Below, one piece after another: positions 40,476 to 50,355 of a stretch of 64,000 bases of DNA (its first letter is position 1; every line of letters begins with the position of its first letter). The translations under genes and the position numbers were made by a program. The stretch is from contig CAMLRS010000015.1 in assembly GCA_946482515.1 (NCBI GenBank), forward strand, positions 1 to 64,000, read 5' to 3'. Source of the DNA: an uncultured Flavobacteriales bacterium. Lineage in GTDB: Bacteria; Bacteroidota; Bacteroidia; Flavobacteriales; Crocinitomicaceae. Under the pieces are notes generated by a model that was given only the letters and a program-made list of their open reading frames with translations, had not been told where the DNA came from and ran no database searches.

Positions 40476-43400
40476 ATGAAAAGATTGATCAGATCTATGC
40501 TCTGTCTTGGGTTAGTATTCCTGGCAGGCAGCAATCTTCTCGCGCAAAATGTCAGCACAGGAACTGACAACGCGGGCAACTCTATTCCCGTCGGTGCTGT
40601 CGATCCCAACTGGGAGATCACTGCCGGGCCGATCATGCCAACGGCCTACCGGGTCGTATCACACCCAATGTGGGAGCCGACACCTGTCCTCGGTACAAAT
40701 GCCGGATGGATTAACGGTACAGGTACACTGTACAATAACCCTCCGGGAACGTACACGTTCGAGCGTTCGTTCACTATCAGCAACTCCATCAGCAGCTTCA
40801 CTACCGATTTCGATGTGGCTGTCGATGACCTGTTGCTAACGCTCGAGCTGGTAGATCCGATGGGAGGTATCATCCCGCTCGGTGTTCCGCCATCCTCACC
40901 ATTCCTGCAGCCTGTACCAAACTATACACAGGTCGCACCGATGATGGGAACGTGGAAAATCCGGGCGCGTGTGTATTTCGCAGATCCGCTCGGAGGCTGG
41001 CTGTTATCGGGACACGTCCGTACAACCTGTGGTGATGAGCCATGTAACTGCGAGGATTTGCAGCCAATATTCGATTACACCATCGATCTGTGCAAAGGTA
41101 CCTTCTATGCCGGCGGAGACATTCCTGCCTGCCTTTCCAATGTGAAATACGACTGGTATGTGAACGGTAGCTATGTTGGCTCCGGAACACCATTTACGTA
41201 TACCTTCCCTGGAAACGGCGCCTACACAGTTTGCCTCAAAGTCAGCGGCACAACGCCGGATGGTACCAAGTGTGAGAAAGAGTTCTGTAAGAGCATCAGT
41301 ATCACCGATTGTGATTGCGATTGTTCGCAGCTGCAACCGAATTTCGACTTCAATATTAACCTCTGCGAAGGAACCTTCTACGCCGGTGGTAATATTCCTG
41401 ACTGTCTTTCTGATGTGAAATACGACTGGTATGTAAACGGCTGGTATGTAGGCTCTGGCACACCATTCAGCTACACATTCTCTTCAAATGGTATTTACAC
41501 CGTATGCCTTGTTATCAGCGGAACCATGCCGGACGGAAGTATCTGTTCGAAAGAATTCTGCCGTGAGGTCAAAGTGAAAAACTGCGGATGTAACTGTGAA
41601 CAGCTGCAGCCAACCTTCGATTATGTGATCGATGCTTGTAAAGGAACGTTCTTCGCAGGTGGTAACATCCCGTCTTGCCTTTCCAATGTGAAATTCGACT
41701 GGTATGTGAACGGCGGCTTCGTTGGTTCAGGAACACCATTCTCTTACACATTCCCAGGCAACGGAACATACATTGTTTGTCTGAAAGTAAGCGGTGTGAT
41801 GCCGGATGGAAGTATCTGTTCGAAAGAATTCTGCCGTGAAGTCACCATTACCAATTGTGGATGCCACTGTGAACAGCTGCAGCCATACTTCGACTTCCAG
41901 ATCAATCAATGTACGGGCGTCTTCTACGCTGGTGGAAACATCCCGGCATGCCTCACAAACATCAAGTACGACTGGTATGTGAACGGCGGCTACGCTGGTT
42001 CAGGTACACCATTCACGTACACATTCCCGGGCAACGGAACGTATGTTGTTTGCCTTGTGATCAGTGGTACGATGCCGGATGGAAGCATCTGCTCGAAAGA
42101 ATTCTGCCGTGAAGTGGAAATAACCGATTGTGGTTGCAACTGCGAAGAACTGCAGCCGATCTTCGATTACTACATCAATCTCTGCAAAGGTACATTCTAT
42201 GCCGGTGGCAACATTCCTGACTGTCTGACCAACATTAAATACGACTGGTCAGTAAACGGTTCTTATGTTGGTTCAGGTACACCATTCACATATACCTTCC
42301 CAGGTAACGGTGTGTATGTTGTTTGCCTCAAAATCAGCGGTACAATGCCGGATGGAAGCATCTGCTCGAAAGAATTCTGCAAAGAAATCCACATCACGGA
42401 TTGCGGATGTAACTGTGAGCAATTACAGCCAGACTTCGACTTTGTAATCGACAACTGTAAAGGGACATTCACCGCAACAGGAAATATCCCGGCTTGTCTC
42501 CAGAACATCAAGTACGACTGGTTCGTTAACGGAAGCTATGTTGGTTCCGGTACGCCATTCTCGTACACATTCCCTGGAAACGGTTGGTATGTTGTTTGCC
42601 TCAAGGTAAGCGGAATCATGCCTGACGGAAGTACTTGCTCGAAAGATATCTGCAAGGAAGTACAGATAACCAATTGCGGATGTAACTGCGAATTGCTGCA
42701 GCCGATCTTCACTTATGTGATCGATGGTTGCGTAGTCAGATTTACTGCCGGTGGCAATATCCCTGACTGTCTGCAAAACGTAACATTCGACTGGTACGTA
42801 AACGGTATGTATGTAGGATCAGGTAATCCTTACCTGCACACGTTCCCAGGCAACGGAACTTACAACGTTTGCCTCATCGTAAGAGGTATGATGCCGGATG
42901 GATCGATCTGTGAGCGCGAATACTGCCGACCGGTTACGATCACCAATTGTGGTCCTTGTAACTGCGAGCAGCTGATGCCGCAGATCAATATCGCACTCAA
43001 CGGCTGCTGTGCACAGTTCAGTGTTGTTGCCGGCGTTCCGCCGTGCATGCACCACGTAACTTACAGATGGTTCGTAAACGGTGTGTATGTTGGAGCCGGA
43101 AATCCGTTCAACTACTGCTTCCCGGGCAACGGAACGTATAACGTTTGTGTTGTTGTAACAGGAACCACGCCTAGTGGACAGGTTTGCCAGCGTCAGGTTT
43201 GCCGACCGGTGCATGTGAAGAACTGTATCGGTGTACCGACAGATCCTACAGGCATCATGCAGAACAACGAAGAATCAGCTATCGAGCAATCGATGTTGCT
43301 GTACCCGAACCCTGCCAGCGATGAGCTGAACATTTCCTTCACATTGGAGGAAGCAGGTGAGGTAACGCTTCTGTTGAAATCGATGGACGGAAAAGAATTA

Positions 43401-43544
43401 CTGACTGAAAAGAGAACTGCGGAAGCAGGCGATCAGGAATTCGTTCTGAAAATCCCTGCGTCGGTGGTCAATGGTATGGTTTTCATTGAAATCCATGCAG
43501 CCAATGAACGCATCATTCGCAAAATCGAAATCTCCCGCCAGTAA
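40476..43544 (+). CDS. T9SS-exported surface protein with eight Cys-rich PKD-like repeats
   Basis: 1022 residues: signal peptide to LLAQ (about residue 23), a ~165-residue N-terminal domain, eight tandem ~91-residue repeats (190-917) and a type A T9SS sorting domain (about 940-1022, LLYPNPASDELNISF). Each repeat has eight near-invariant cysteines (unit positions 1, 3, 17, 30, 64, 77, 82, 90), the strand DWYVNG.YVGSGTPF and FPGNGTY.VCL typical of PKD folds. The cysteines probably form disulfides. It should be a secreted or cell-surface adhesin; ligand unknown. The last two repeats are the most diverged. Confidence 0.88.
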   Translation: MKRLIRSMLCLGLVFLAGSNLLAQNVSTGTDNAGNSIPVGAVDPNWEITAGPIMPTAYRVVSHPMWEPTPVLGTNAGWINGTGTLYNNPPGTYTFERSFTISNSISSFTTDFDVAVDDLLLTLELVDPMGGIIPLGVPPSSPFLQPVPNYTQVAPMMGTWKIRARVYFADPLGGWLLSGHVRTTCGDEPCNCEDLQPIFDYTIDLCKGTFYAGGDIPACLSNVKYDWYVNGSYVGSGTPFTYTFPGNGAYTVCLKVSGTTPDGTKCEKEFCKSISITDCDCDCSQLQPNFDFNINLCEGTFYAGGNIPDCLSDVKYDWYVNGWYVGSGTPFSYTFSSNGIYTVCLVISGTMPDGSICSKEFCREVKVKNCGCNCEQLQPTFDYVIDACKGTFFAGGNIPSCLSNVKFDWYVNGGFVGSGTPFSYTFPGNGTYIVCLKVSGVMPDGSICSKEFCREVTITNCGCHCEQLQPYFDFQINQCTGVFYAGGNIPACLTNIKYDWYVNGGYAGSGTPFTYTFPGNGTYVVCLVISGTMPDGSICSKEFCREVEITDCGCNCEELQPIFDYYINLCKGTFYAGGNIPDCLTNIKYDWSVNGSYVGSGTPFTYTFPGNGVYVVCLKISGTMPDGSICSKEFCKEIHITDCGCNCEQLQPDFDFVIDNCKGTFTATGNIPACLQNIKYDWFVNGSYVGSGTPFSYTFPGNGWYVVCLKVSGIMPDGSTCSKDICKEVQITNCGCNCELLQPIFTYVIDGCVVRFTAGGNIPDCLQNVTFDWYVNGMYVGSGNPYLHTFPGNGTYNVCLIVRGMMPDGSICEREYCRPVTITNCGPCNCEQLMPQINIALNGCCAQFSVVAGVPPCMHHVTYRWFVNGVYVGAGNPFNYCFPGNGTYNVCVVVTGTTPSGQVCQRQVCRPVHVKNCIGVPTDPTGIMQNNEESAIEQSMLLYPNPASDELNISFTLEEAGEVTLLLKSMDGKELLTEKRTAEAGDQEFVLKIPASVVNGMVFIEIHAANERIIRKIEISRQ
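41043..43226 (+). repeat. Eight coding repeats of about 273 nt
   Basis: Each unit encodes one 91-residue Cys-rich module beginning C-x-C. Units 2-6 stay similar at the DNA level (for example ATGCCGGATGGAAGCATCTG recurs), so recombination between units could change copy number. Confidence 0.9.
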
Positions 43545-43567
43545 ACGGTAGATCGTTTTTAGATGAA

Positions 43568-43600
43568 AGCCGCCTCGTTGAAAAACGGGGCGGTTTTTTT
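43568..43600 (+). terminator. Rho-independent terminator after the surface protein gene
   Basis: CCGCCTCGTT (43570-43579) pairs with AACGGGGCGG (43584-43593), followed by T7. Confidence 0.9.
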
Positions 43601-43611
43601 ATTGTATAAGC

Positions 43612-44736
43612 TTATTCAAAGATATAATTCGCCGTCACCACTTTTTTTGTCGAAAGATCCGTCAGGTAAATTTTGCCGGCTTCTGTTTTATCGGAAGTCA
43701 ATTCATAGCGGGCGTTTTGCTCACCTGCCAGGAAACACGCTCGATCGCCAGTATCGAGATTGGTGTAGCGGACTTCGAATAACCTGCCATAAGGTGAAGA
43801 AGGGAAATACAGGTTGACCGGGAGATTTACTTCTCCCTCCATCATAGAAAGGCTCAGAAGCTGACCGTCGCTGCCTTCAATGGTGTATTGGCCCATCATA
43901 ATGATCCCGGCCGGAGTAGATTCGGCAGATTCGAGTTCAGTGAGTCGCATGGTTCCCAATACCTTTCCGGTTGAAAGATCGAGGAATGTAAATTCATTTT
44001 GTTCGCTATTCAACCGGGCTTTGTATAGCAGCTTGTTCTTTTCGGTGTAAAATTCATAGACCTGTTCCTGTTCGTTGAAAACCGTATACAGCATTCCTAT
44101 ATCAGCTTTCGTCATCCATTCTACAATACCGACGATTTTTGCCTTGGTCGCTTCGGGAATTAGTTGAGGATTCAATAATTCTTCGATACGGTTTCTGTTG
44201 CTGTAATCATAAAATATCAGCATATCCGGAAGACCAGCTAGTTTAGTTGGATTGAAAAACTCCATGTTGTGCAGGTGATGCGGATTTCCAACCAGTTCCG
44301 GATCTTCATAACCGCCACCGCTTTCTTCGTCATACATCTCGGAGTATTCTTCGGAAACACGACCTTCTTCCTCTTCGTATGGAGGCTCTTCTATCGGTCC
44401 CGTATAAATGAATGTACTGGAGCGTTCGAGATCGTAATTAAATAAATCTACCATTTGCGAATTATCCTTGAATTCAAGTGAGTAGGCCTTCGCTCCGTCA
44501 ATGATCACAAAGTATTTTTTTTCCTTCGTGTCGTAAAAAGCGGTATTTGTTGCTTCGTATGCTGAGAAGTTGATTGCAGACGCGGGATCATCCGGATTTT
44601 TAGCTTCTTCGGTTATTCGGATCCAGATACAATGATCTTCATACGAGCCGTTCTTGCAATAAACACCGGATGAAGCGCGCTGGGATAACCCGAACAGGGG
44701 AAGAAGCAAAAACAGGAGAAAGGTGATCTTATTCAT
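43612..44736 (-). CDS. Secreted protein of unknown function
   Basis: 374 residues with a signal peptide (MNKITFLLFLLLPLFGLS, cut before QRASS). The middle (about 115-150) is a very acidic Glu/Tyr/Gly stretch (PPYEEEEGRVSEEYSEMYDE), probably a disordered linker, between two beta-rich parts. No family recognised. Single gene, convergent with the T9SS repeat protein, separated by its terminator. Confidence 0.65.
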   Translation of the reverse strand: MNKITFLLFLLLPLFGLSQRASSGVYCKNGSYEDHCIWIRITEEAKNPDDPASAINFSAYEATNTAFYDTKEKKYFVIIDGAKAYSLEFKDNSQMVDLFNYDLERSSTFIYTGPIEEPPYEEEEGRVSEEYSEMYDEESGGGYEDPELVGNPHHLHNMEFFNPTKLAGLPDMLIFYDYSNRNRIEELLNPQLIPEATKAKIVGIVEWMTKADIGMLYTVFNEQEQVYEFYTEKNKLLYKARLNSEQNEFTFLDLSTGKVLGTMRLTELESAESTPAGIIMMGQYTIEGSDGQLLSLSMMEGEVNLPVNLYFPSSPYGRLFEVRYTNLDTGDRACFLAGEQNARYELTSDKTEAGKIYLTDLSTKKVVTANYIFE

Positions 44737-44809
44737 TCGGTTGATTTAGAAGTGATTTCGTGTAAAAGTAGAAAATAATTTAACAATCGCGTTCTTCGCT
44801 ATTGTCCAT

Positions 44810-44837
44810 AAAAAAAAGAGGCCCGAAGACCTCTTTT
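44810..44837 (-). terminator. Terminator after GAPDH gene
   Basis: On the minus strand AAAAGAGG pairs with CCTCTTTT around TCTTCGGG, with a T run to 44810. Confidence 0.85.
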
Positions 44838-44857
44838 CCTATAGTGTTTGCTGACGA

Positions 44858-46309
44858 TTAATAGTAAATCAGTCGGCGTACTTTCGTGATGTATTTCGCC
44901 ATGCGGATCACCTGCTTGGTATAACCGAATTCGTTGTCATACCATGTGTAAAGAACAACGTTCTTTCCGTCAGGGGAAACGATGGTCGCATGCGAATCGT
45001 AAACAGAGCAGCATGTATTGCCGATAATGTCGCTGGATACGAGCTCAGGATCGTAGGAGTAGAAGATCTGGTTTACCAGGTCGCCTTCCAGGGAAGCCTT
45101 GCGCACTGCGTTGTTGATGGCATCGATATCGGTACCGTTCTTCAATTCCAAAGCCAGGATAGCGAGGGAACCGTTTGGAGTTGGTACACGAACCGCGTTA
45201 GCTGTCAGCTTGTCTTTCAGGTCCGGGATAACTTTCGTTACCGCAGCGCCTGCACCTGTAGAAGTGATGACCATGTTAATGGCAGCTGAACGTCCGCGAC
45301 GGGAGCTCTTGTGCATGTTATCGAGCAGGTTCTGGTCGTTGGTGTATGCGTGAACCGTTTCGATGTGGCCTTTCACGATTCCGAAAGCGTCGTTGATTAC
45401 TTTCAGAATAGGAGAGATGGCGTTTGTTGTACAGGAAGCTGCCGAGTAGATTTTCTCCGTCTCCAGCTCGAGTGTTCCCTGGTTGATACCGTAAACGACG
45501 TTTGGAATTTCTTTTCCAGGTGCCGTAAGCAGTACGCGGGAAACGCCTTTAGCGTTCAGGTGACGGGAAAGTGCCTCACGGTTAGTGAACACACCTGTGT
45601 TGTCGATTACCAGGGCGTTGTTGATTCCGTAAGCCGTGTAATCCACATCTTCAGGGTTCGAAGCATCGATCATGCGAACGATCTGTCCGTTGATGATGAG
45701 CGATTTGTTTTCAAGGTCTTCCACAACCGTTCCTTTGAACGCACCGTGAACGGAGTCGCTGCGGAGCAAAGCCGCACGCTTGATGATGTCTTTGTCGGAA
45801 GAACCGCGTGTAACGATCGCGCGGAGACGCAATTGCTGTCCTTTACCGGCTTGTTTGATCAATTCACGGGCAGCCAGACGACCGATACGACCGAAACCGT
45901 AGAGCACTACGTCGCGTGGCTCGAAACCACCGGAAGTGTCGTTACCGAAGCCTTTCAGCTTGCTGGAAAGGAAATCTGCTTTCGAAGCGTGTTGTGCAGA
46001 CTCAGCAGCCCACTCGCTAGCCAGTTTACCGATGTCGATTTTCGCAGGAGCGAGATCCATTTTCAGGAGCTCTTCCGCCAATGCAGCACTGGTTTCAATG
46101 TCGATTGGCTTGTTGACCACTTTACCGGCATATTCATGCAGGTTGAGGATTTCGGAAATAGTAATGTCCGTCAGGTGGTTGCGGAACAATACCAGTTCGA
46201 TTCCTTTGTCGTACAGCAATTCTCCAACGTGGCTGGACAATTTCACTGCGGCGCGTTCGCGCTGAACGTGCGAGTTGAGCACTTTTTCGTAGCCTACTAC
46301 AGCTTCCAT
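44858..46309 (-). CDS. gap: Glyceraldehyde-3-phosphate dehydrogenase, long form
   Basis: Glycolytic oxidation of G3P. 483 residues, about 130 more than classical GAPDH. The Rossmann start VVLYGFGRIGRLAARE is at about residue 130; before it lies a helical extension seen in many Bacteroidota enzymes, whose role is unknown. Catalytic Cys in AASCTTNAISP and His in HAYTNDQN are present, as is WYDNEFGY. Separated from the upstream sigma factor gene by a terminator. Confidence 0.94.
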   Translation of the reverse strand: MEAVVGYEKVLNSHVQRERAAVKLSSHVGELLYDKGIELVLFRNHLTDITISEILNLHEYAGKVVNKPIDIETSAALAEELLKMDLAPAKIDIGKLASEWAAESAQHASKADFLSSKLKGFGNDTSGGFEPRDVVLYGFGRIGRLAARELIKQAGKGQQLRLRAIVTRGSSDKDIIKRAALLRSDSVHGAFKGTVVEDLENKSLIINGQIVRMIDASNPEDVDYTAYGINNALVIDNTGVFTNREALSRHLNAKGVSRVLLTAPGKEIPNVVYGINQGTLELETEKIYSAASCTTNAISPILKVINDAFGIVKGHIETVHAYTNDQNLLDNMHKSSRRGRSAAINMVITSTGAGAAVTKVIPDLKDKLTANAVRVPTPNGSLAILALELKNGTDIDAINNAVRKASLEGDLVNQIFYSYDPELVSSDIIGNTCCSVYDSHATIVSPDGKNVVLYTWYDNEFGYTKQVIRMAKYITKVRRLIYY

Positions 46310-46357
46310 TTGATGTTACCTATTGATGATTAAACAATTATATCCGTTGTGTAAAGT

Positions 46358-46391
46358 AAAAAAGGCCGCCCGCGTTTGCAGACAGCCTTTT
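46358..46391 (-). terminator. Terminator after primary sigma factor gene
   Basis: Minus strand AAAAGGC pairs with GCCTTTT, with an inner stem using several G-U pairs, then a T run. It sits 5 nt after the stop codon. Confidence 0.8.
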
Positions 46392-46395
46392 ACTG

Positions 46396-47262
46396 TTATC
46401 CTAAATAAGCTTTCAGCAGCTTGTTTCTCGAAGTATGGCGCAGTCGTCGGATGGCTTTCTCCTTGATCTGACGCACGCGCTCTCGCGTGAGATTGAATTT
46501 CGCGCCGATCTCTTCCAGCGTCAGTCCGTGGTTCATCCCGATCCCGAAGAACAGGCGGATGATCTCACGCTCTTTATCTGTCAGTGTGCTCAGCGAGCGC
46601 TCGATCTCACGTTGCAGCGACTCAGCCATCAGGGCGTGGTCGGCTTTCGGAGAGTCGGTATTCGCCATAACATCCATCAGTGTACCACCGTCTTCAGAAG
46701 AAGAGAGCGGAGCATCCATGGATACGTGGCGACCGGATACGTTGAGGCTTTCCTTGATCTTGTCTTCCGGAACTTCCAGCGCTTCTGCCAGCTCTTCAGC
46801 GGATGGCGGGCGCTCGAATTCCTGCTCGAGACGGGAAAATGCCTTGTTGATCTTGTTCAGTGAACCAACCTGGTTCAGCGGCAGACGAACGATACGTGCC
46901 TGCTCAGCCAGTGCCTGCAGAATGGATTGACGAATCCACCAAACTGCATAAGAGATAAATTTAAATCCGCGGGTCTCATCGAATTTTTGCGCCGCCTTGA
47001 TCAGTCCAAGGTTGCCTTCGTTAATGAGATCCGGTAATGTAAGTCCTTGATTCTGGTATTGTTTTGCCACCGAAACGACAAATCGAAGGTTCGCTCTTGT
47101 CAGTTTCTCCAGTGCCCGCTGATCGCCTTGTTTGATCTTGCGTGCCAGTTCTACTTCTTCCTCGGCGGTGATTAGCTCCTCTTTACCAATGTCCTGAAGG
47201 TACTTATCTAAGGATTGACTTTCGCGGTTGGTAATGGATTTTGTAATCTTAAGTTGTCTCAT
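46396..47262 (-). CDS. rpoD: RNA polymerase primary sigma factor (Bacteroidota type)
   Basis: 288 residues: regions 1.2 to 4.2 without region 1.1 or the nonconserved insertion, the form of the Bacteroidota housekeeping sigma (sigma-ABfr). Region 2 [20 protein letters not shown] and [14 protein letters not shown]; region 4 [20 protein letters not shown]. It should recognise the TTTG / TAnnTTTG promoters seen across this window, including its own. Confidence 0.95.
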   Translation of the reverse strand: MRQLKITKSITNRESQSLDKYLQDIGKEELITAEEEVELARKIKQGDQRALEKLTRANLRFVVSVAKQYQNQGLTLPDLINEGNLGLIKAAQKFDETRGFKFISYAVWWIRQSILQALAEQARIVRLPLNQVGSLNKINKAFSRLEQEFERPPSAEELAEALEVPEDKIKESLNVSGRHVSMDAPLSSSEDGGTLMDVMANTDSPKADHALMAESLQREIERSLSTLTDKEREIIRLFFGIGMNHGLTLEEIGAKFNLTRERVRQIKEKAIRRLRHTSRNKLLKAYLG

Positions 47263-47307
47263 GTATTGACGTACGAATTAGGATAATGATTTCTTAAAAT
47301 CAGGGTG

Positions 47308-47340
47308 CAAAGTTACGACTAAAGCAAAGTGATTTCCAAA
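47308..47340 (-). promoter_or_regulatory. rpoD promoter
   Basis: Minus strand TTTG (47337-47340), 21-nt spacer, TAACTTTG (47308-47315). Predicted leader about 40 nt. Confidence 0.65.
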
Positions 47341-47481
47341 TAAAAGAGGCAGATTTTTAAGCGGTTAGTGCCGCTCAAAAACCATGCCCTTCATGTTATG
47401 ATTTTAAATCTTTCATGTTGAATGATTGATTTCGAGGTCCAACCTCCCTGTTAAGTATCAAAACCAACCCGTCAATAGTTG

Positions 47482-48948
47482 TTACAATCCGAACCCGTGA
47501 TAGACTTTCTGACCGTTTTCCAATACGATCACCAGGAAGACATCCCCGTGGATGGTATTCAGCTTACTAGCCAGCTTTTCCGGTGAATCGACGAGCTCGT
47601 AATTGATCTTGTAAATCACCATTCCTTCTTCCAGTCCTTCGTTTTTCAGACGACCCGGCTCGAGGGTTTTGATGCGTACGCCGCTTTCAATATCCAGCTC
47701 TTTCTTTTCTTTTTCGGTCAATTCAACGAAAGTTGCCCCGAGTGCGGAATTCTTACTGATTTCTTCTTTTGTTTTTAACGTTGTCTTGCCATCTTCCGAT
47801 CGAAGAACGACTTCTTTGATCTCTACATCGCCTTTTTCATTGGTAAGCGTCAGTGTCACTTTGTCGCCCGGACGGCGTTTTCCGATCTCTTCCTGAAGCG
47901 ATGCGACCGAATACACTTCTTTCGAGCCCACTTTGGTGATCACGGATTTTGGCTTGATACCGACAATATCCGCGCCGCCGCCTTCTGTTACGGCCGAAAT
48001 GAACACGCCGCGGGTAGAGGAGAGCTTGTTCTGCTCTTTGATCTCCTGATTGATGTCGGCGATCTGAACGCCCAGGTAAGCACGCTGTACGATACCGAAA
48101 TCGATGATGTCGCGCATCACTTTGTTCACGAGATTCACCGGAACGGCAAAGCTGTAGCCCGAATAAGAGCCGGTTTGCGAAGCGATGGCGGTATTGATGC
48201 CCACCAGTTCGCCGCGGGTATTTACCAGCGCGCCGCCACTGTTTCCGGGATTCACGGCTGCATCGGTCTGAATGAACGATTCGATCGGAACCAGGTTGTT
48301 GCGCGATTTATCCGACAGCAGATTCAGGTTGCGGGCTTTGGCGCTCACAATCCCTGCCGTAACGGTCGATGTGAGATTGAACGGGTTGCCCACGGCCAGT
48401 ACCCATTCACCGATGTGCAGATCGTCGCTGTTGCCCAACGGCATTGGTCGCAGGCCTTTTGCGTCGATTTTCAGCACGGCAATGTCAGTCGAAGGATCGG
48501 TACCGATCAGCTTGGCTGAATATTTTGAATTGTCGTTCAGGATCACTTCGATCTCGCTGGCGCCTTCGATCACGTGGTTGTTGGTCACGATGTAGCCTTC
48601 GCTCGAAACGATCACGCCCGAGCCTGATCCCGAACCGTATTGCTTGTATTCGCGCCCGCCGGTTCCCGGACCGTAGAAAAATTCGTAGATCGCATCGCGC
48701 TGAACGGTGGTGCGCACCACTTTGGTGGTAACGTGTACAACCGAATTGATACTTCCTTCGGAAGCTTCGATGAAACCTTCGGTGCCCGCAGGCATGCCGG
48801 AATAACTAACAGGCCTGATCAGGCGGTTACCATCGATGACTTCGTCAGACAGCGATGAATAGCTGGTTGAATGTAGGATATAACCAAAAGCGAAGGGGAT
48901 CATTCCTCCCAGAATGCCCGCTCCCAGATACTTCCAGGTGTTGTTCAT
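47482..48948 (-). CDS. Do/HtrA-family periplasmic serine protease
   Basis: 488 residues from ATG 48948 (MNNTWKYLGAGILGGMIPF, a membrane anchor or signal). Trypsin-like domain about 60-300 with His in IVTNNHVIEG, Asp in PSTDIAVLKI and Ser in NPGNSGGALV. Two PDZ domains follow (about 310-390 and 400-488). Envelope protein quality control. The start 14 codons upstream gives a charged lead before the anchor and was not used. Single gene, divergent from dapF. Confidence 0.92.
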   Translation of the reverse strand: MNNTWKYLGAGILGGMIPFAFGYILHSTSYSSLSDEVIDGNRLIRPVSYSGMPAGTEGFIEASEGSINSVVHVTTKVVRTTVQRDAIYEFFYGPGTGGREYKQYGSGSGSGVIVSSEGYIVTNNHVIEGASEIEVILNDNSKYSAKLIGTDPSTDIAVLKIDAKGLRPMPLGNSDDLHIGEWVLAVGNPFNLTSTVTAGIVSAKARNLNLLSDKSRNNLVPIESFIQTDAAVNPGNSGGALVNTRGELVGINTAIASQTGSYSGYSFAVPVNLVNKVMRDIIDFGIVQRAYLGVQIADINQEIKEQNKLSSTRGVFISAVTEGGGADIVGIKPKSVITKVGSKEVYSVASLQEEIGKRRPGDKVTLTLTNEKGDVEIKEVVLRSEDGKTTLKTKEEISKNSALGATFVELTEKEKKELDIESGVRIKTLEPGRLKNEGLEEGMVIYKINYELVDSPEKLASKLNTIHGDVFLVIVLENGQKVYHGFGL

Positions 48949-49008
48949 TGTTGTGTGTGTTTTGTGAATTTTTAAGCTCAATAATAACACTCAAACCCGT
49001 GCTTTTAG

Positions 49009-49016
49009 TACATTTG
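49009..49016 (+). promoter_or_regulatory. dapF operon -7 promoter box
   Basis: TACATTTG, exact TAnnTTTG, 35 nt before the dapF ATG. Confidence 0.65.
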
Positions 49017-49051
49017 CCTATGTTAAAGATTGTTAAGCCCCATCAATCCAA

Positions 49052-49831
49052 ATGAAGGTCGATTTTGTCAAATACCAGGGAACGGGAAATGATTTCGTGA
49101 TGATCGACAACCGGTCGGGAAAATGGAATGCGCTGACCGTTCAGGACATTCGCCGCATCTGTGACCGCCGCTTCGGTGTAGGTGCCGACGGACTTATCCT
49201 GCTTAATTCCCACCCAAAACTCGATTTTGAAGTCGATTACTATAATTCCGACGGATCGAAAAGCTTTTGCGGAAATGGCGCGCGCTGCGCAGTAGCATTT
49301 GCCAAAACACTGGGTATTAACACGTCTTTAGCCCATTTTACAGCCATTGATGGCGAACACGAAGCCAGTCAGAAATACGAAACCGTATCGCTGCTCATGA
49401 AGGATGTATCGCTGGTGCAGCAGCATGAAGGCGATTACGTGATCGATACCGGTTCGCCGCATTATATTCAATTCCTTCCGGTCGAACACCTCGATGTGCG
49501 CGAACAAGGCCGGAAAATCCGTTATTCGGATACCTACCGCGCCAACGGCATCAATGTGAACTTCGTTGAAATAGTGGGCGATAAGCACATCCGCGTACGC
49601 ACGTATGAGCGCGGCGTGGAAGATGAAACGCTTTCCTGCGGAACAGGCGTAACGGCTGCGGCCCTGGCTTATGCGACAAAAGAAAACCTGCACGGCGAGC
49701 AGCTCATCGATGTAACTACCAGCGGCGGCGATCTGAAAGTGCATTTCAGCAGAACCGGCGAAATGGAATTCGAACGGATTTACCTCATCGGTCCGGCCAA
49801 ACGCGTATTTGAAGGCACTTTCGGAGAATGA
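49052..49831 (+). CDS. dapF: Diaminopimelate epimerase
   Basis: Converts LL-DAP to meso-DAP for lysine and peptidoglycan. 259 residues. The two catalytic cysteines are in FCGNGARC and LSCGTGVTAAAL; N-terminal YQGTGNDFVMIDN is typical. First gene of a six-gene run with overlaps of 4, 41, 19 and 4 nt and one 10-nt gap. Its stop overlaps the next start (ATGA). Confidence 0.95.
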   Translation: MKVDFVKYQGTGNDFVMIDNRSGKWNALTVQDIRRICDRRFGVGADGLILLNSHPKLDFEVDYYNSDGSKSFCGNGARCAVAFAKTLGINTSLAHFTAIDGEHEASQKYETVSLLMKDVSLVQQHEGDYVIDTGSPHYIQFLPVEHLDVREQGRKIRYSDTYRANGINVNFVEIVGDKHIRVRTYERGVEDETLSCGTGVTAAALAYATKENLHGEQLIDVTTSGGDLKVHFSRTGEMEFERIYLIGPAKRVFEGTFGE

Positions 49832-50355
49832 CCGGTTACCGTTTTCAGCAATTGGAATTTGCCTGGCCCGAGCAATTAACCGCCGGAACGTGGCTGTGGA
49901 TCTGGAATGCAGATAAAATTCCGCCACACCTGGCTGTTTCTATCGGCGACAGCTATTTCAGCCTTACATATAAGGATTGTGAGATCGCCAAAAGCGTGAA
50001 AGCGATGGTGCGCAAAGCCAAACGCGCAAAGATCCCGCTCGTGCTCGTCGACCTGTCTTCCAGTGAGCCGCAACGCGATTTCACAGCAATTTTTCAACAG
50101 TACGAAAGCGCTGCCAGCAACAAGGTAACCTGTCTTACACCTATAAAACAAATTTTTGGCTTCCCGGAAACCATCGGTCAGCTGTCTGAGTTGTTAACAG
50201 AATTGGAACACACCGGAAAATTGTCGAAGGTTTTTGCATTACATTTGACAAGCGACTACCACGGAATCCCCACCTATTCGGTTTCCGATATTATGCAGCG
50301 CATAGAACAGTTACATGATGCTAACAGGTCAGAAAGTCCGATTGCGTCCCGTTGA
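49828..50355 (+). CDS. Protein of unknown function in the dapF-mltG operon
   Basis: 175 residues, soluble, no signal peptide. AVSIGDSYFSLTYKDCEIAK and IPLVLVDLSSSEP suggest an alpha/beta fold with a central strand-loop, but I do not recognise a family. It overlaps dapF by 4 nt and the GNAT gene by 41 nt, so translation is coupled; the wall-precursor and wall-lysis genes around it suggest a cell-envelope or division link. Confidence 0.75.
   Translation: MTGYRFQQLEFAWPEQLTAGTWLWIWNADKIPPHLAVSIGDSYFSLTYKDCEIAKSVKAMVRKAKRAKIPLVLVDLSSSEPQRDFTAIFQQYESAASNKVTCLTPIKQIFGFPETIGQLSELLTELEHTGKLSKVFALHLTSDYHGIPTYSVSDIMQRIEQLHDANRSESPIASR

Noticed and set aside
41043..43226. Possible CRISPR-like or satellite array
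   Set aside because: The 273-nt period is coding, in frame throughout, and encodes a protein module.
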